Below are positions 33,067 through 41,925 of a DNA stretch of 64,000 bases, piece by piece. The first letter of the stretch is position 1, and each line of letters starts with the position of its first letter. Position numbers and translations under genes: made by a program. The notes under the pieces are model-generated. The model was given only the letters and a program-made list of their open reading frames with translations, was not told the origin of the DNA and did no database searches. This DNA comes from Tenggerimyces flavus (lineage in GTDB: Bacteria > Actinomycetota > Actinomycetes > Propionibacteriales > Actinopolymorphaceae): NCBI RefSeq assembly GCF_016907715.1, contig NZ_JAFBCM010000001.1, positions 7,006,001 through 7,070,000 of the forward strand, in the 5' to 3' direction.

Positions 33067-33849
33067 GTGACGGGAACGGAGTACGGCGACGGCGCCGTGG
33101 CGCGTGCAGGGGAGATCCTGCGATCGGTCGTGGGCTCGGGCGTGCACGGCATCGCGATCGCCGGTACCGACGACCACGACGAGATGGGCGTGTTCATCGA
33201 GCCGCCGGCGCACGTGCTGGGGATGCGGCCGCCGTTCGAGCACTATGTCCACCGCACCCAGCCGGAGGGCGCGCGGAGCGGGCCGGGCGACGTCGACCTG
33301 ATCATCTACGCGCTGCGGAAGTACCTGCGGCTCGCGCTCAAGGGCAACCCGACCGCGCTGCTGCCTCTGTACGCGCCGCCCGCGGACCTGGTCGTCATGA
33401 CTCCGCTCGGCGAGGAGCTGCGCGAGCTGGCGCCCGCGGTGCTGAGCCGGCGGGCCGTACGAAGGTTCCTCGGCTACATGGAGGCGCAGCGGGCACGGAT
33501 GGTCGGCGGCGGCAAGCGCAACCGCGTACCCAACCGGCCCGAGCTGGTGGAGAAGTACGGCTTCGACGTGAAGTACGCGTCGCACGCGCTGCGCCTGGCA
33601 TACCAGGGGTACGAGGTGCTGCGCGACGGCCGGCTGACGCTGCCCATGGCCGACAAGGCACGGGAGCACGTGCTGTCCGTCAAGCGCGGCGAGATCCCGC
33701 AGGCGGAGGTGCTGGAGTCGATCGCCAAGCTGCAACTGCGGATCGAGGAAGACCTCGAGGCCGGGCGTACGCCGCTCCCACCCGAGCCCGAGTGGGAGCG
33801 CCTCGGCGAGTGGTCGACGTCGGCCTACCGCCGCCACTGGGGTTGGTGA
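33067..33849 (+). CDS. RlaP-like predicted nucleotidyltransferase
   Basis: 260 residues from GTG 33067; upstream in-frame GTG 33049 is possible. GTDDHDEMGVFIEPP near residue 35 is a nucleotidyltransferase-like active-site motif (G-T-x-D-x-D) of the COG3541 type. IIYALRKYLRLALKGNPTALLPLYAP follows, as in that family. Members of the Pol-beta superfamily transfer nucleotides to RNA, protein or small molecules; this one's substrate is unknown. The gene stands alone, divergent from the MalT/BTAD regulator with 124 nt between them and convergent with the hydrolase. Confidence 0.82.
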   Translation: MTGTEYGDGAVARAGEILRSVVGSGVHGIAIAGTDDHDEMGVFIEPPAHVLGMRPPFEHYVHRTQPEGARSGPGDVDLIIYALRKYLRLALKGNPTALLPLYAPPADLVVMTPLGEELRELAPAVLSRRAVRRFLGYMEAQRARMVGGGKRNRVPNRPELVEKYGFDVKYASHALRLAYQGYEVLRDGRLTLPMADKAREHVLSVKRGEIPQAEVLESIAKLQLRIEEDLEAGRTPLPPEPEWERLGEWSTSAYRRHWGW

Positions 33850-33853
33850 AGGG

Positions 33854-34432
33854 CTACACGCGGGCGAGGAACTCCAACACCCGCTGCAGCTGCAGGGTCG
33901 CGGCGGCCTCGTCGTACTCCGGCAGTGAGGAGTCGGCGAACAGGTGTCCCTTGCCCGGGTAGAGGAACAGCTCGGCGTCGTCGACGGCCTCGACGACGGC
34001 ACGCGCGACCTCGAGATCGCCGGAGTCGGCGAACTCGGGGTCGCCGTCCATGCCGTGGACCTGCAGCGGCACCCCGTCCGGCCAGGTGCCGTCGCCGAAC
34101 TCCTCCAGCGGCATGCAAGAAGAGAAGAACAGTGCGCCGCGCGCGCCCGGCCGGGTCTGGGTGAGCAGCTGGGCGGGGACGACGCCGAGCGAGAAGCCCG
34201 CGTACACCAGGTCGTTGCCCAGCTTCTCCGCCGCGGCAGCGCCGCGCTCGCCGACGGTCCCGAACCCGATCTCGCGTACGTGCGCGACGCCCTCGGCGAT
34301 CGAGCCGAAGAGCTGGCCCTCGAGCAGCTCGGGCACGTGCACCGTGTGCCCGGCCGCGCGCAGCTGGTCGGCGAAGGCCTTGACGCCCTCGGTCAGTCCT
34401 TGCACGTGGTGGAACAGCAGTACCTCGGCCAT
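33854..34432 (-). CDS. dienelactone hydrolase family protein
   Basis: 192 residues from ATG 34432 (AAAGG upstream; the upstream 34462 start is less likely). An alpha/beta-hydrolase with VLLFHHVQGLTEGVKAFADQL and the nucleophile elbow YAGFSLGVVPA. Here Ser replaces the classical Cys of dienelactone hydrolase. Asp comes in LQVHGMDGDPEF and His in YPGKGHLF. The substrate is uncertain; chlorocatechol degradation should not be assumed. It is divergent from the wHTH regulator at 34500, whose site lies between them. Confidence 0.85.
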   Translation of the reverse strand: MAEVLLFHHVQGLTEGVKAFADQLRAAGHTVHVPELLEGQLFGSIAEGVAHVREIGFGTVGERGAAAAEKLGNDLVYAGFSLGVVPAQLLTQTRPGARGALFFSSCMPLEEFGDGTWPDGVPLQVHGMDGDPEFADSGDLEVARAVVEAVDDAELFLYPGKGHLFADSSLPEYDEAAATLQLQRVLEFLARV

Positions 34433-34470
34433 GACACGCCTTTCGTCGTACGAATGATCCATAGAAGTCG

Positions 34471-34485
34471 AACATTCGAGATGTT
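34471..34485. promoter_or_regulatory. candidate operator, AACAT-N5-ATGTT
   Basis: A short inverted repeat in the 67-nt divergent gap between the hydrolase and the wHTH regulator. It overlaps TAGTCT (34485-34490), a possible -10 for the regulator, whose transcript would then start close to its ATG (leaderless). Position suggests autoregulation and hydrolase control. By-eye call only. Confidence 0.4.
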
Positions 34486-34499
34486 AGTCTATTCGAACC

Positions 34500-35078
34500 A
34501 TGCCGATCAACCCGTCGATCCCGGACTATGAGCTCGCGGACGTGCTGGAGCTGACCACGCCCGCGGAAGTCCGGGCGATCTCCGACGCGCTCCGGCTGAC
34601 ACTGCTCGACCTGATGCGCGAGCGCGCGGCGACCGTGACTGAGCTCGCGGGCGCGGTCAAGCGACCGAAGAGCACGGTCGCGCACCACGTCAACGTCCTC
34701 GTCGACGCCGGCCTCGCCCGCGTGGTCCGCACCCGCCGCGTCCGCGCGATCGAGGAGCGCTTCTACGGTCGGACGGCGCGAACGGTCTACGTCGGGCTCG
34801 GCATCAGCCACGTCGCGGCGAATCCAGCGGGCGAGCTCAACGACTTCGTCACCGCGGCCCAGGAGTCGGCCGCGGCGCACGAGACCGGGCACGCACGAAC
34901 CTTCATCCGGCACGCACGGATCCCCGAGGAACGTGCCGCGGAGTTCTGGCAGCGGGTCTCCGAGGTCGTCGCCGAGCTCGACAACGTCCCTCGCTCAGGC
35001 GACGCCGTCTACGGCTTCGTCGTCGGCCTCTATCCCACGACCGACTTTCCGATGCTGCCCGACGCGGAGCAGGGATAG
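34500..35078 (+). CDS. winged-helix (ArsR-like) transcriptional regulator
   Basis: 192 residues. The N-terminal wHTH reads EVRAISDALRLTLLDLMRERAATVTELAGAVKRPKSTVAHHVNVLVDAGLARVVRTR in outline (shortened here), typical of ArsR/helix_turn_helix_5 proteins. The C-terminal about 100 residues contain a polar domain with HARTFIRHARIPEERAAEFW. There are no metal-binding Cys residues, so it is not a metal sensor. Divergent from the hydrolase, which it probably controls. Confidence 0.85.
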   Translation: MPINPSIPDYELADVLELTTPAEVRAISDALRLTLLDLMRERAATVTELAGAVKRPKSTVAHHVNVLVDAGLARVVRTRRVRAIEERFYGRTARTVYVGLGISHVAANPAGELNDFVTAAQESAAAHETGHARTFIRHARIPEERAAEFWQRVSEVVAELDNVPRSGDAVYGFVVGLYPTTDFPMLPDAEQG

Positions 35079-35206
35079 CCGTCAGAACGGCGGTCCGGCC
35101 CGGAGTGTGAAGCGACCGCTCGGGACCCCGCCGCGGACTAGAGTGATCGACGAACGGTCAAGCAGCGGCCGCCCCACGTAGCTCGCCAGGTGGGAGGTGA
35201 ACGCAG

Positions 35207-36460
35207 GTGAGCGTGGTACGTCTCGATGGCGGGGCAGCCGAGCTGCCGGAGCTGCCAAGCATCGAAGAAGAATCCGAGCCGTCCGACCGACTCCGCCGCA
35301 TTGAGGCGCTGACCGATGTCGCGCTCGCGCACCTCGACGTCAACGACCTCCTCGCCGAGCTCCTCGAGCGGGTGACGCAACTCCTCGAAGTCGACACCGC
35401 CGCCGCGCTCGTCATCACGCCCGACGGCCGCCACCTGGTCCCGATCGTCGCGATCGGCATCGAAGAAGAGGTCAGGCAGGGCATCCAGGTCCCGATCGGC
35501 CGCGGGTTCGCGGGCCGCATCGTGGCCGAAGGCCGAGCCCGGACCATCACGCGGGTCGACCGGACGACGGTCTACAACCCAGTGCTGTGGGAGTCCGGCA
35601 TCCACTCGATGCTCGGCGTCCCGATGGTGAACGGCGGCGAGGTGCTGGGCGTCCTCCACGTCGGCACCCGGAGCCCTCGCACGTTCACCGACGACGACCA
35701 ACGGCTGCTGCAGATCGTCGCAGACCGGGTCGCCCTCGCCACCCAGGCACGGCTCGCGAACGCCGACCGCGCGGCCGCGGCCGCACTCCAGCGCAGCCTG
35801 CTGCCGGCCGAGCTGCCGACGATCGACGGGATCGAGCTCGCGGCGAGGTACGTCCCGGGCGTGGCCGGGGTCGGCGGCGACTGGTACGACGTGTTCCCGC
35901 TCCCCTCCGGCGAGCTCGGCCTCGTGATGGGCGACGTCGTCGGCCGCGGCCTCCGCGCCGCGGTGATCATGGGCCGGTTCCGGAGCGCGCTGCGTGCGTA
36001 CGCGTTGGAGTCCGACGACCCCGCGGTCGTACTGAGCAAGCTGGATCGCAAGGCCCAGCACTTCGAGCAGGACATCATGGCGACGGTCGTGTACGGGATC
36101 CTGTCGACCTCGCGGACGAACTTCCGGCTGTCCTCCGCCGGCCATCCCCCGCCGATCCTCGCGGTGCCGGGCGAGCTGCCCGTGTTCCTCGACGTCGTCG
36201 GTGACCTGCCGATCGGCGTACGTACCGACGCACCGCGCACGACCGTGCGGATCGACCTGACGCCCGGCGCGGTGCTCGGCCTCTACACCGACGGACTCGT
36301 GGAACGGCGCGAGCAGCCCGTGTCGAGCGGCCTGGAGATCCTCCGCGAGGCTGTCACCGCCGGCCCGGCCGAGGACGTCTGCGCCGCCGTGTTCGCGAAG
36401 CTCGTCACCGCCGGCCCGACCAAGGACGACATCGCCCTGATCGTCCTGCGGCGCCAGTGA
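35207..36460 (+). CDS. GAF-SpoIIE (PP2C-type) serine phosphatase
   Basis: 417 residues, GTG 35207. A GAF domain (about 35-185, IGRGFAGRIVAEGRARTI; GVPMVNGGEVLGVLHVGTR) is joined to a SpoIIE/RsbU phosphatase domain (about 195-415). That domain has the metal-binding VGGDWYDVFPL, VMGDVVGRGLRAAVIMG, the SSAGHPPPIL loop and LYTDGLVERR, and ends with TKDDIALIVLRR. Such enzymes dephosphorylate anti-sigma-factor antagonists in actinomycetes in response to a ligand sensed by GAF. No kinase or antagonist gene is adjacent, so the pathway is unknown. Confidence 0.93.
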   Translation: MSVVRLDGGAAELPELPSIEEESEPSDRLRRIEALTDVALAHLDVNDLLAELLERVTQLLEVDTAAALVITPDGRHLVPIVAIGIEEEVRQGIQVPIGRGFAGRIVAEGRARTITRVDRTTVYNPVLWESGIHSMLGVPMVNGGEVLGVLHVGTRSPRTFTDDDQRLLQIVADRVALATQARLANADRAAAAALQRSLLPAELPTIDGIELAARYVPGVAGVGGDWYDVFPLPSGELGLVMGDVVGRGLRAAVIMGRFRSALRAYALESDDPAVVLSKLDRKAQHFEQDIMATVVYGILSTSRTNFRLSSAGHPPPILAVPGELPVFLDVVGDLPIGVRTDAPRTTVRIDLTPGAVLGLYTDGLVERREQPVSSGLEILREAVTAGPAEDVCAAVFAKLVTAGPTKDDIALIVLRRQ

Positions 36461-36515
36461 GCACCACCCTTTCGGCGAGAGACGTGCCCTAGGGTCGGGA
36501 TTTCAGGTGTTGGTG

Positions 36516-36630
36516 GGCGACATCGGCCTGGGAAAGACGGAAGTGCCTGTCCTGCTGGGGAAACTGGGACGGCGACATCTCGAGTGATCCGAGCGGGAAG
36601 GCACTCCGTAGGTGAAGCGTCGTGGTCGCC
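36516..36630 (+). ncRNA. possible structured leader RNA of unknown class
   Basis: The 308-nt gap 36461-36768 has no gene but shows nested complementarity. An outer GGCGAC (36516-36521) pairs with GTCGCC (36625-36630). CGGA/TCCG and GTGCCT/AGGCAC (36538-36548 with 36599-36608) make a bulged stem of about 10 bp. Inside it are two hairpins (GTCC/GGAC, 36549-36570; CTCG/CGAG, 36579-36593). This is a three-way-junction layout. I could not match it to a known riboswitch class. It precedes the EamA transporter gene by 139 nt. Confidence 0.3.
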
Positions 36631-36677
36631 TTACCCGGCCAGTGGCCCCATTACCTGGCGTCCACCCCACGTAAAGC

Positions 36678-36709
36678 GGCAAATGATCATGTAAACATGA
36701 TCATTTGCC
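36678..36709. repeat. perfect 14-bp palindrome with TAAA centre
   Basis: The arms GGCAAATGATCATG and CATGATCATTTGCC face each other across TAAA. The segment is AT-rich within GC-rich DNA. It could be a terminator for the upstream phosphatase/structured region or an operator for the EamA gene 60 nt downstream. The core TGATCATG recurs in the palindrome at 53276-53351. Confidence 0.75.
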
Positions 36710-36768
36710 CCGGGCCCGGGCCGGGCGTACCAACCGCTGGACGAAAGATCGAGGCTAGGGTCGAGTAC

Positions 36769-37632
36769 GTGCTGACCGAGGTGGGTTTACCGCTCTATGC
36801 CACATTCCTGGTACTCGGGGCGGCGGTCGCGCACGCGGCGTGGAACGCGATCGCCCACGGCAACGAGGACAAGACCGTCGTACTGACCCAGATGGCGTTC
36901 GGCTGCGCGGCCGTCGCCATCCCGCTGATCCTCATCAGCCCGATGCCGAAAGCGGCCAGCTGGCCGTGGCTGATCGCGTCGGTCATCGTGCACATCGCGT
37001 ACAACCTGCTGCTGATGACCTCGTACCGGCTCGGCGACTTCGGCCAGATGTACCCGGTCGCGCGCGGTTCGTCGCCGCTCATCGTCACCGGGCTCGCGGC
37101 GTTCTTCCTGCACGAGCGACCGCTCCCGCTCGAGCTCGCCGGCGTCATCGTGATCTCGATCGGCCTCGCCAGCCTGGTCTTCGCCACCGGCGTGCGGCTG
37201 CGGCGCGCCAACGTCAAGGCCATCGGCGCCGCGCTCGCCACCGGACTCACCATCGCCGTCTACACGACGATCGACGGCACCGGCGTCCGCGCGTCCGGCA
37301 GCCCCGCCGGCTATACGGGATGGCTGCTTCTGCTCAGCATGCTGACGATGGTGGCATACGCGCTCCTCCGCCGCGGTCCGGTCATCTTCACCCAGGTACG
37401 ACACAAGCCGTGGCCCGGGCTGCTCGGCGGCGTCCTCAGCCTCACCGCGTACGGGCTCGTCCTCTGGGCACAGACGATGGGACCGCTCGCCGCGATCTCG
37501 GCGCTGCGCGAGACCAGCATCGTGGTCGGGGCGATCATCGCCGCCGTGGTGTTCAAGGAGGGCTTCGGGCCGCGCCGCATCGCCGCCACGTTCATCGTCT
37601 TCGTCGGCATCGCCTTGATCAATCTCAGTTGA
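36769..37632 (+). CDS. EamA/DMT-family membrane transporter
   Basis: 287 residues from GTG 36769, with about ten hydrophobic helices in two five-helix halves. Family marks are MYPVARGSSPLIVTGLAAFFLHERPL, GVIVISIGLASLVF and the second-half MGPLAAISALRETSIVVGAIIAAVVFKE. The drug/metabolite superfamily exports or imports metabolites; the substrate cannot be told. TAGGGT at 36756-36761 could serve as a -10, giving a leaderless transcript. The MFS gene follows after 12 nt, likely co-transcribed. Confidence 0.9.
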   Translation: MLTEVGLPLYATFLVLGAAVAHAAWNAIAHGNEDKTVVLTQMAFGCAAVAIPLILISPMPKAASWPWLIASVIVHIAYNLLLMTSYRLGDFGQMYPVARGSSPLIVTGLAAFFLHERPLPLELAGVIVISIGLASLVFATGVRLRRANVKAIGAALATGLTIAVYTTIDGTGVRASGSPAGYTGWLLLLSMLTMVAYALLRRGPVIFTQVRHKPWPGLLGGVLSLTAYGLVLWAQTMGPLAAISALRETSIVVGAIIAAVVFKEGFGPRRIAATFIVFVGIALINLS

Positions 37633-37644
37633 GAGGATGACTTG

Positions 37645-38823
37645 ATGGGTGGCTTCGCGAGGTGGATCACGTCGAACCTCGGTTCGGCGATTCCGCAGTC
37701 GATGGCGCCGATCACGTACGGGCTGGCGACGCTGGCGCACGGGGACGCCAAGGGCGGTGCCCTGATGATGACCGCGATGACCGCGGCACAGGTTCTCGGC
37801 GCGGTTCCGATCGCCGCCGCGGGCCGGCGGTTCTCCGTGTCCGCGTACGCCCGCGTCCTCGTCGCGTTCCGCTCGCTCGCCTTCGCCGGCCTGGCGATCG
37901 CGATCGTCGGCGGTGCGCCCGTTCCGGCCCTGGTCGCGATCGCGAGCCTCGCCGGGCTCGTCAACGGGGCGATCTTCGGCGTCCTCCGGTCGATCCTGAA
38001 CGACCTGGTGACGGCGAACAAGCTCCCGCGCGCCCTCGGCATCACGGCGACGGCGAACGAGCTCGTCTTCGTGACCGGGCCGATCCTCGCCTCGACGATC
38101 GGCGGGATGTCGGTCATCGCCGCGGTCGCGATCATGGCCGTCACCAGCGCGCTGCCGTTGGTCGTCCTCCCCCGCATCGCGAAGCGCACGCCGACGCCCG
38201 CGGTGGCCCAGGTACGGCCGAAGTCGATCCGCCTCGGCGTGCTCGTCTGGTTGCTCGCGGCGGGTAGCGCCGGCGCCTGCGTCGCCTCCGTCGAGATCGG
38301 CGCCCTGGCCCTCGCCCTGCGCCACGACCTCGCGCCCAGTGCCGCGTTCTACTTCACTGTTCCGCTGTGCATCGGCTCCGTACTCGGCGGCGTCTGGGTG
38401 AGCATCCGCAACCGCCGCCCACGGGGGCGGTTCGTCGTGGGGATGATGCTGGTGACCGGTGCCGGCGCCGTCACGGTCGCCTGGGGCGGGTGGCTCGCCG
38501 CCGCGATCGCCGGCGCCGTCCTGATCGGCCTGTGCCTCGCCCCGCTGGGAACGTCGTTCTCGCTGTCTCTCGACGACGTCCTCCACGCCGAACGGCGCGC
38601 CGAAGGGTTCGCACTCCTCCAGACGTCCAAGGCCATCGGCGTCATCGTCGCCTCCTCGGTCATCGCGTTCGCCTCACTCGAAGCCGCGCTCCTCACGACC
38701 GCGTCTCTCACCCTCGTGGCGGCGATCGTCGTCGCCCTGCACGGCCGGCAACGGCCGCCCGGCTCGGATGGAGCCGCTCGGCTGCAGGCTGCACAATCGT
38801 CGGATGGGGCATTCGGTCGGTAG
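37645..38823 (+). CDS. MFS transporter
   Basis: 392 residues from ATG 37645 (GAGAGGAT about 8 nt upstream; TTG 37642 is less likely). About twelve hydrophobic helices, with a central cytoplasmic loop near residue 190 (RIAKRTPTPAVAQVRPKSIRLG) and the basic loop SIRNRRPRGRF between helices 8 and 9. The layout fits drug- or sugar-efflux MFS proteins; the substrate is unknown. It forms an operon with the EamA gene. Its last 20 nt overlap the short lipoprotein-like frame. Confidence 0.88.
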   Translation: MGGFARWITSNLGSAIPQSMAPITYGLATLAHGDAKGGALMMTAMTAAQVLGAVPIAAAGRRFSVSAYARVLVAFRSLAFAGLAIAIVGGAPVPALVAIASLAGLVNGAIFGVLRSILNDLVTANKLPRALGITATANELVFVTGPILASTIGGMSVIAAVAIMAVTSALPLVVLPRIAKRTPTPAVAQVRPKSIRLGVLVWLLAAGSAGACVASVEIGALALALRHDLAPSAAFYFTVPLCIGSVLGGVWVSIRNRRPRGRFVVGMMLVTGAGAVTVAWGGWLAAAIAGAVLIGLCLAPLGTSFSLSLDDVLHAERRAEGFALLQTSKAIGVIVASSVIAFASLEAALLTTASLTLVAAIVVALHGRQRPPGSDGAARLQAAQSSDGAFGR

Positions 38824-38920
38824 GAGAACTCTGCTCGGGTCGGCGCTGCTCACCCCCGCTCTCGTGGGATGCACGGACCGGGCCGCGGCACCCGCCATCG
38901 GGTCGGCCTGGAGCCGCTGA
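38804..38920 (+). pseudogene. truncated lipoprotein start (38 aa)
   Basis: An ATG frame overlapping the MFS gene end: GHSVGRRTLLGSALLTPALVGC, then 16 residues and a stop. The basic n-region, hydrophobic core and LVGC lipobox are a textbook lipoprotein signal, but almost no mature protein follows. It is probably the remnant of a substrate-binding or other lipoprotein gene cut off by rearrangement before the AfsR-like gene. A very short lipopeptide is the other reading. Confidence 0.4.
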
Positions 38921-38946
38921 CTCGGAAATGCGTGTATAAGAAGCAG

Positions 38947-41922
38947 ATGGACTTCGGGGTGTTGGGGCCGGTCCAAGTACGGGTGGGAGATCAACTCCTG
39001 GGGGCCGGAAGCGGGCGGGAACGCTTCGTTCTCGCGATGTTGCTGCTCAGTGCGAACCGAGTGACGGATCCGGACGTACTCGTCGACGCGCTCTGGGTGC
39101 GGCCACCGCGGTCGGCGAGAGCCCAGCTGTACAACCTGATCTCGAACTGGCGGCAACGGCTCGGCCCTCATCACGTCGGACCCGAGGAGCTCATCGAGAC
39201 CCGTCCCGGCGGCTACGTGTTCCGACTTGGTCCACACCAGTTGGATCTCGACGCCTTCCGCAAGGCGGTCGCCGAGGGACGAGCCGAGGCGGAGAAGGGA
39301 CGGCACGACGTCGCCCTCGTCACGTTGAAGAACGCGCTCGACCTGTGGCGCGGACGCGCGCTCGCCGACGTACCGGACGAGTTGCTCGCCGATCGGCGCC
39401 GGCTGCTCGAGGACGAACGACTGGCAGCGACCGAGCTGCGCATCGAGTCCGAGCTCGCGGTGGGCCGCTTTCACGATGCCCTGCGAGAGCTTCCCGCGCT
39501 GATCGACGAACATCCCTACCGCGAGCAGCTGTACGCGGCGCACATGCGCGCGCTGGCAGGGATCGGGAGCCGTGGTGACGCACTGGCCACGTACCAACGA
39601 CTGCACCGTACGCTCACCGACGACCTCGGCGTGGTGCCTGGCCCGCAGCTGCAGGCACTTCAGCAGCTCATCCTTCGGGGTGAGGATCCCCTTGTCCCAC
39701 AGGCGATTCCCACACCTGTCGTGCCTCGTCAACTGCCGCCGGTCACCGCCCGCCTCACCGGCCGGGACAAGACGTTCGGCGAGATCTGCGCCACCCTGCA
39801 GCGCACCGACGGTACGCCGCCAGCCGTCCTGCTCACCGGCCCGGGTGGCATCGGCAAGTCGGCGCTCGCGGTCGCGGCTGGCCACGAGCTGACCTCGACG
39901 TTCCCGGACGGTCAGCTCCATGCGGATCTGCGCGGTGCCCAGCCGACGCCGACCGATCCGCACGCCGTTCTGGGACGTTTCCTCCGTGCGCTCGGCGTCG
40001 ACGGCAGGGCCGTTCCCGACGACCGCGACGAACGGATCGCGCGCTACCGCACGGAGCTCGCGGACCGCCGCATGCTCGTCGTGCTGGACGATGCGGCCAG
40101 CGAGGAGCAGATCCGTCCGCTCGTGCCGGGAACGCCGCGCGCCGGTGTCGTGATCACCTCTCGTCACCAGCTCCGCGCGCTCGTCGGGATCGAGCGTTGG
40201 ACCGTTCAAGTCCTCGCGTCGGCGGATGCCGTGGAGCTGTTGGCCAACGTCGTCGGCGGTGAACGCATCGCGAGCGATCCGTCCGCGGCGGCGGAGATCG
40301 TCCGTCTCTGCGGCCAGCTGCCGTTGGCGGTGTCGATCGCCGCCGCCCGACTGGCGGGCCGGCCGGACTGGACGCTGGCCGAGCTCGCTCGCCGGCTGGA
40401 CGAGCATCGCGAACGGTTGGACGAGCTCACGGCCGGCGATCTCGATGTGCGCGGCAGTATCGCGTTGAGCTATCAGCAGCTCGACGGACCGCAGCGCGAG
40501 CTCTTCCGGCGGCTCGGTCTGGTTACGGCACCGAGCTGGCCGGGGTGGGTCGCTTCCGAACTCTGCGGCGGACAAGCAGATCAGCTCGTCGATCAGCTCC
40601 TGCAGGCTCATCTCGTCGAGCCGCTCGGCTGCGATGCCGTCGGTCAGCACCGGTTCCGGATGCACGATCTCGTGGCCGACTTCGCGCGCGAACGTGCCCA
40701 CGTGGAAGAGGAATCAGCAGTCCGAGCCGAGGCTCAGACCCGCGTCCTGTCGGGCTGGCTCGCCCGCTCGACGGAGGCCGACGCCAGCGTCAACCAGAAG
40801 TTGACGTCGAGCCGGTCAGGCACGGCTTGGTTCGAGGCCGAACGAGCGAGCCTGGTCGCTGCCGTCCACCTTGCCAGCGAGGTCGGCGCGGGGACGCTCG
40901 CCGCGGACCTCGCGCTCCGCTGCGCGAGCTTCCTCGCGCTTCGTTCCTACAACGCCGATTGGGAAGACACGTTGCGTACGGCGACAGAGGCCGTGCGAGA
41001 CCAGGGCCTCGATCACCTGTTGCTCGAGCTGCTCGACGCCTCCTGCGTCGTCAACCGGCAGCTCGCACGCAACGAGAACGTCATCGCCCTCGCGACCGAA
41101 CAACTTGGTCTGGCCCACGAGCTGAACGACAGCGACGCGGAGCTCGCGGCACTGGGCAACGCCGGCTGGGCCGCGCGCCACCTCGGTCAGATCGACCAGG
41201 CGACCGCCTGGCTGGAGCAAGCGGTCGACGCCTGCACGCCGCAGATGCCGAACCGGATGGCGAGCAGGGCGTTCACCGGGCTGGCGATGTTGTACCGCGA
41301 CGTCGAACGGATCGCCGAGGCGTTGCCGTTGACCGAACGGGCGTTGGAGCTCGAACGCCTCGAGGGCAATCCGCGGATCGTGACGATCTGCCTGCAGAAC
41401 TACGGATGGACGCTCTACGAGCTCGGTCGGCTCGAGGAGGCGGAGCAGGCGGCAGCCGAGGCGATGTCGCTCGCCACCGAGATCAACGACGAGCAGTCGA
41501 GCGCGAGGAACGAGTCCCTGCTCGCGGACCTGCAGGTCATGCGCGGCAACTACGCGGTCGCGCGGGAGCTGCTCGAACGTTCCGCGAGCACGGCTCAACG
41601 GTTGGGCGACAAACTCCTCGAGGCCGAACAGCTGATCTCGCTCGCGCACCTGGCGGCGGCGCAGGACAGGCCTCGCGATGCCGTAGGCCCGCTGCTGGCT
41701 TCGTTGGACATCTGGCGTGAGCTCGACCTCCCCATGCAGGAGGCGCGCATCCACGCACGACTCGACCTCACCTACGCCGCCGCCGGTCGGACCGCGCTCG
41801 GCGAACGGCACGGCCGGGCTTGGCGGTCCATCCTTGCCGAGCATGGGCTCGACGTCCGCTGCCTCAGGTTGGCGGTGGGCCGCGCGTGGCCCGGCTCGGA
41901 ACGGATCACGGCCGGCGGGTGA
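38947..41922 (+). CDS. AfsR/SARP-family regulator with NB-ARC and TPR
   Basis: 991 residues from ATG 38947. The N-terminus is an OmpR-like DNA-binding domain (MDFGVLGPVQVRVGDQLLG) and BTAD (ALADVPDELLADRRRLLEDERLAA-type). An NB-ARC ATPase follows, with P-loop LLTGPGGIGKSALAV and VVLDDAASEEQIRPLVPG. The last 300 residues are TPR helices (NAGWAARHLGQIDQATAWLEQA). These proteins activate secondary-metabolite or stress genes. TATAAG at 38935-38940 is a likely -10 that would give a leaderless mRNA. No clear target adjoins; the sugar-use module downstream has its own GntR regulator. Confidence 0.93.
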   Translation: MDFGVLGPVQVRVGDQLLGAGSGRERFVLAMLLLSANRVTDPDVLVDALWVRPPRSARAQLYNLISNWRQRLGPHHVGPEELIETRPGGYVFRLGPHQLDLDAFRKAVAEGRAEAEKGRHDVALVTLKNALDLWRGRALADVPDELLADRRRLLEDERLAATELRIESELAVGRFHDALRELPALIDEHPYREQLYAAHMRALAGIGSRGDALATYQRLHRTLTDDLGVVPGPQLQALQQLILRGEDPLVPQAIPTPVVPRQLPPVTARLTGRDKTFGEICATLQRTDGTPPAVLLTGPGGIGKSALAVAAGHELTSTFPDGQLHADLRGAQPTPTDPHAVLGRFLRALGVDGRAVPDDRDERIARYRTELADRRMLVVLDDAASEEQIRPLVPGTPRAGVVITSRHQLRALVGIERWTVQVLASADAVELLANVVGGERIASDPSAAAEIVRLCGQLPLAVSIAAARLAGRPDWTLAELARRLDEHRERLDELTAGDLDVRGSIALSYQQLDGPQRELFRRLGLVTAPSWPGWVASELCGGQADQLVDQLLQAHLVEPLGCDAVGQHRFRMHDLVADFARERAHVEEESAVRAEAQTRVLSGWLARSTEADASVNQKLTSSRSGTAWFEAERASLVAAVHLASEVGAGTLAADLALRCASFLALRSYNADWEDTLRTATEAVRDQGLDHLLLELLDASCVVNRQLARNENVIALATEQLGLAHELNDSDAELAALGNAGWAARHLGQIDQATAWLEQAVDACTPQMPNRMASRAFTGLAMLYRDVERIAEALPLTERALELERLEGNPRIVTICLQNYGWTLYELGRLEEAEQAAAEAMSLATEINDEQSSARNESLLADLQVMRGNYAVARELLERSASTAQRLGDKLLEAEQLISLAHLAAAQDRPRDAVGPLLASLDIWRELDLPMQEARIHARLDLTYAAAGRTALGERHGRAWRSILAEHGLDVRCLRLAVGRAWPGSERITAGG

Positions 41923-41925
41923 CCC

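Noticed and set aside
33854-34432. Chlorocatechol pathway assignment for the dienelactone-hydrolase relative
   Set aside because: The nucleophile is Ser rather than Cys and no ring-cleavage genes are nearby.
36461-36768. Known riboswitch classes (cobalamin, c-di-GMP, guanidine, SAM, c-di-AMP)
   Set aside because: I compared conserved core motifs from memory and none fitted; only an unclassified structured RNA is proposed.
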